In this document: positions 61,785-64,000 of the stretch, in pieces
Numbering within the stretch: the first letter of the stretch is position 1
Layout: each line of letters starts with the position of its first letter
Assembly (NCBI GenBank): GCA_023374025.1
Contig: SIJG01000052.1
Location: 711,029-775,028, forward strand
DNA length: 64,000 nucleotides
Source: Heterodera schachtii
Lineage: Eukaryota > Nematoda > Chromadorea > Rhabditida > Heteroderidae
Direction: 5' to 3'
Position numbers and translations under genes: made by a program
Notes under the pieces: generated by a model
The model's database searches: none
Told to the model about the DNA's origin: nothing
The model's input: only the letters and a program-made list of their open reading frames with translations

Positions 61785-62554
61785 TTCAGCCTTCCCCATA
61801 ACGACCCGTCCATTGCGGCCGCCGCGGCCGAGGGGGCGCGGATGGGCGTGGAGGGCGCCAAGTTGGGGCCGCTGTCGCATCAGATGATACCTCCGCGAAA
61901 GGAATCGGCCAAGCAAATGTCCTCCGGGGGAGCGCAGGCATTGCTAATTGCCCTGCCTAATTAGCCTCAGCCTCACCTTCCCTCAGGTGTTCCTCTGTAT
62001 TTTGGGCGTTGTGCTAAGTGTCTGTGTCAGTCTTTGGACGGCAATGTTTAGGTGAGTGTGTTGCCATTCCGCACTTTATCGGATCAGAAATTGAGCTGTT
62101 AGCAAGGACTCTCTTCCGCGGAGAATTTCAATTTCCGCCGTGGCGGCCGTTTGTTCCCTTATCTTCGCGCTGCTTGCCTATGCAGCTTTTAAGAAACGGA
62201 CAATAAAGTGAGGGGAGGGGCAGCAAGCTCAAAACAATCAGCCGAATAGGACACCGCTGGACGACGTCGAAATCAGTCAGTCCATTTTGCGAGAACATCG
62301 CAAGTCGATGACCAACTCCTTGAGAAAAAGCACGGCCAACGGAGACGATCTGATCGGACAGATCAGAAGACATTCTTCGGTTGTTTTTGCCCATCCGTCG
62401 GCTTAATGTTAAGCCGTCCCTTAAGGTAATTGCCGTTGACAACGCGCGACAACATTCGCAGCAGCAGCAGCAAAAAACGGCCAACAATCATTTGCTAATT
62501 GTCAACGCAGATTCGCCAAGGACAAAGCGAGCGAGGGCGAGCACTTCCGATTGA
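61785..62554 (+). CDS. Unrecognised two-pass membrane protein (3' exons only)
   Basis: Exons in phase: 61785-61938, 61987-62051, 62103-62207, 62250-62379 and 62426-62554. They read an Ala/Gly-rich segment (IAAAAAEGARMGVEGAKLGP), a first hydrophobic helix (VFLCILGVVLSVCVSLWTAM), a short loop (FSKDSLPRRI), a second helix (AVAAVCSLIFALLAYAAF) followed by KKRTIK, and a polar tail (TPLDDVEISQSILREHRK, a Gln run, ending RARASTSD). The charge pattern suggests both ends of the helical hairpin are cytosolic. I do not recognise the family. The first intron must start GC (CAG|GCATTG, 61939-61986). The intron 62208-62249 (42 nt) removes an in-frame TGA. The 5' end was not found. Converges on the copper transporter gene, 128 nt away. 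Confidence 0.6.
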
Positions 62555-62682
62555 GGGCAATTGCCCCCTCATTAATTGTTTGACCGGCCCTTACTTCACC
62601 AAAATGTCATTGTCCTCTCATTTGGACCATTAAAACGCTTTAATTTAATTCCTAATGAATTTTTGCAAACAAAAAGTGAAGT

Positions 62683-63623
62683 TTATGAACAGCAGCAATC
62701 TCCGCCAGTCCGATTTTCTTCAGCCAATCCATGGCGATAGAGAGGGGCGGTGAGAAAGTAACCGAGGGAATGGCCCAAGAGGAGGGCGACAAAGATGGGC
62801 ACATTGTAACTGAACGAAGTAGGAGAAGCGGACAATGCTTAACTTTGATGGCTCACGTCATGGCAACAAGCATCAGAGAGAAACCCAAGAAAAACTGAAT
62901 GAAATGGAGCAGAGATTGGAAGAGATGGAAATGGGAGACCAATTGGGAGGAGAAGCTGAAAGTGACGGGAATGGGAGATTTTCTTGAAAATTCGAAAAAA
63001 AAATTCCCCGGCGGCACCTACACCATTTCAATGGCAAAATTGGTTTTTTGTAAAACTGTTCCAATATAACACTGGAAAAATATTTTTGGCCCAAGAGCAA
63101 AACATTAAAAAAAGTTGGATTATTCCCCCATCGAAATTTTTTTTGGCTACGGGAGGGCGCGGGAAACTTACGACCATTGGGGGACATTGTAAAAGAGTTG
63201 GGGAGACAAGCAGTTGCAGGCGGCGACGGATGAGGAGGAGGCGGTAATGGCACCGGAGGATGGGGCAGCGAACGCAGCACTCGCCACCGGCGAACAACAC
63301 TGGGAAAGCGATCACTGATCAGTTGGACCGATTATCGGAAAGCAAAAGCAGAGGACTGATTGACTGACTGACCTCTTCACTCTGACGTCTTTCAGCGATT
63401 TGGAAAAGGATGGCTCTGAACACACGCAGCAATTCATAAGCCACCGAAAGGGCGAGCACAGCAAGCAAAGAAAAGAGATAAGCTAACAAAAGGGAGAGAA
63501 GGGAATTGGAGAGAGAGAGAGAGGGGAAAGGGCAAACCGACCGAAAAGACTCTGAGGAAGCCATTCTCGGAGGAGAATGAACTCACTGGTACGGAAGTGG
63601 AAGGTCATGTCCATTTTTGGCAT
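62683..63623 (-). CDS. CTR-type high-affinity copper transporter, copy A (complete)
   Basis: Five exons: 63623-63542, 63482-63373, 63299-63172, 62955-62857 and 62809-62683; 546 nt, 181 residues, typical of SLC31/Ctr. These proteins form trimers that import Cu(I). Visible hallmarks: Met-rich start MPKMDMTFHFRTSEFILLRE (the M-x-M...FHF motif), TM1 (AYLFSLLAVLALSVAYELLR), a Ser/Ala-rich cytosolic loop, TM2 with the Cu-conducting MxxxM (GFSLMLVAMTYN), TM3 with GxxxG (VALLLGHSLGYFL) and a C-terminal Cys cluster (GGDCCCS) in place of the human HCH. The first ATG of the MPKMDM motif was chosen as start; an in-frame upstream ATG (MAKCPVSVSF) is less likely. A second copy lies directly upstream on the same strand. 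Confidence 0.93.
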
Positions 63624-63785
63624 GGCTAACGATAACCGAAAGCAAAAGCAAATACAAGCTAAGAAACATAAGCGGAAGATTGACACAAGTGACAAAACAT
63701 TCGACAGAAAGGAAACACTGACGGGGCACTTGGCCAAATGCGTTTATTCGATGCAAATTAATTGGGGAAAATGAATGCATGGCTT

Positions 63786-64000
63786 TTAATGGAGTTCCGT
63801 TCGGCCGGTGCTCGCATATCCCTGGCCGCTCCCCGCTGCTGCGCTCGATGCAAATGCCAACATTGGCACTCTCCTCCCAAAAAGCCAAAAACCGGTGGCA
63901 GCACCGGCACAAATGGCCATTCCAATCCAAACAGAGAAAGTCATGAAGCAGAGCATCAGCAGGTAGGAGAGCAGCAGTTGAACCGTGAACAGAACACTCT
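63786..64000 (-). CDS. CTR-type copper transporter, copy B (3' end only)
   Basis: The open frame runs from the right edge to a stop at 63786-63788. It reads LFTVQLLLSYLLMLCFMTFS (TM2 with MxxxM), then WIGMAICAGAATGFWLFGRR (TM3 with GxxxG, GAATG) and a polar tail ending STGRTELH. This is the last exon of a second SLC31/Ctr gene, in tandem with copy A and 162 nt upstream of its start. The tails differ (no Cys cluster here), so the two copies are not recent identical duplicates. The rest lies beyond the window. Confidence 0.88.
   Translation of the reverse strand, partial: SVLFTVQLLLSYLLMLCFMTFSVWIGMAICAGAATGFWLFGRRVPMLAFASSAAAGSGQGYASTGRTELH

Noticed and set aside
62103..62403. In-frame TGA after KKRTIK, suggesting a pseudogene or stop-codon readthrough
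   Set aside because: A 42-nt intron (62208-62249) with GT...TAG borders removes the TGA and rejoins the downstream frame.

Overview
The window is nuclear DNA of a nematode. Genes are cut into many small exons by introns mostly of 30-110 nt, several introns begin GC instead of GT, and the encoded proteins are animal ones: vesicular acetylcholine transporter, choline acetyltransferase, plasma-membrane Ca2+ pump and a seven-PDZ GRIP-type scaffold. The conserved end of the acetylcholine transporter and its position just upstream of choline acetyltransferase match the Caenorhabditis unc-17/cha-1 cholinergic locus. A secreted tyrosinase, the frequent GC-AG introns and the long homopolymer G/C runs make a plant-parasitic tylenchid (cyst-nematode-like) my best guess, but that is inference and no species is claimed.

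Layout. 1-6.9 kb holds no host gene: a BEL/Pao retrotransposon fragment at the edge, a hAT-like non-autonomous element and a foldback element, both with exact 8-bp target duplications, then microsatellites. 6.9-9.0 kb (minus): a NET-family (Noc/Elbow/TLP-1-type) zinc-finger regulator. 9.0-16.1 kb: intergenic, rich in GA/CT repeats. 16.1-24.1 kb (minus): the Ca2+ pump in 22 exons. 24.1-30.1 kb: intergenic. 30.1-33.3 kb (plus): secreted tyrosinase. 33.3-43.2 kb (plus): cholinergic locus, VAChT then ChAT. 43.2-47.1 kb: intergenic. 47.2-54.7 kb (plus): GRIP-like scaffold. 55.0-56.1 kb (plus): ribulose-phosphate 3-epimerase, convergent with an endonuclease IV-type AP endonuclease (56.2-57.7, minus). 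58.0-59.5 kb (plus): RCE1-type CAAX protease. 61.8-62.6 kb (plus): unrecognised two-pass membrane protein, convergent with two tandem CTR copper transporters (62.7-64.0, minus; the second runs off the edge).

Functionally, VAChT and ChAT together make and load acetylcholine; the Ca2+ pump and GRIP scaffold also fit neuronal or muscle cells; the epimerase, AP endonuclease, CAAX protease and copper transporters are housekeeping. Gene models were built by hand from splice signals, protein-family conservation and reading-frame closure (exon sums are multiples of three for the complete genes), so individual exon edges can be wrong by a few bases, and ends lacking a clear ATG are flagged.
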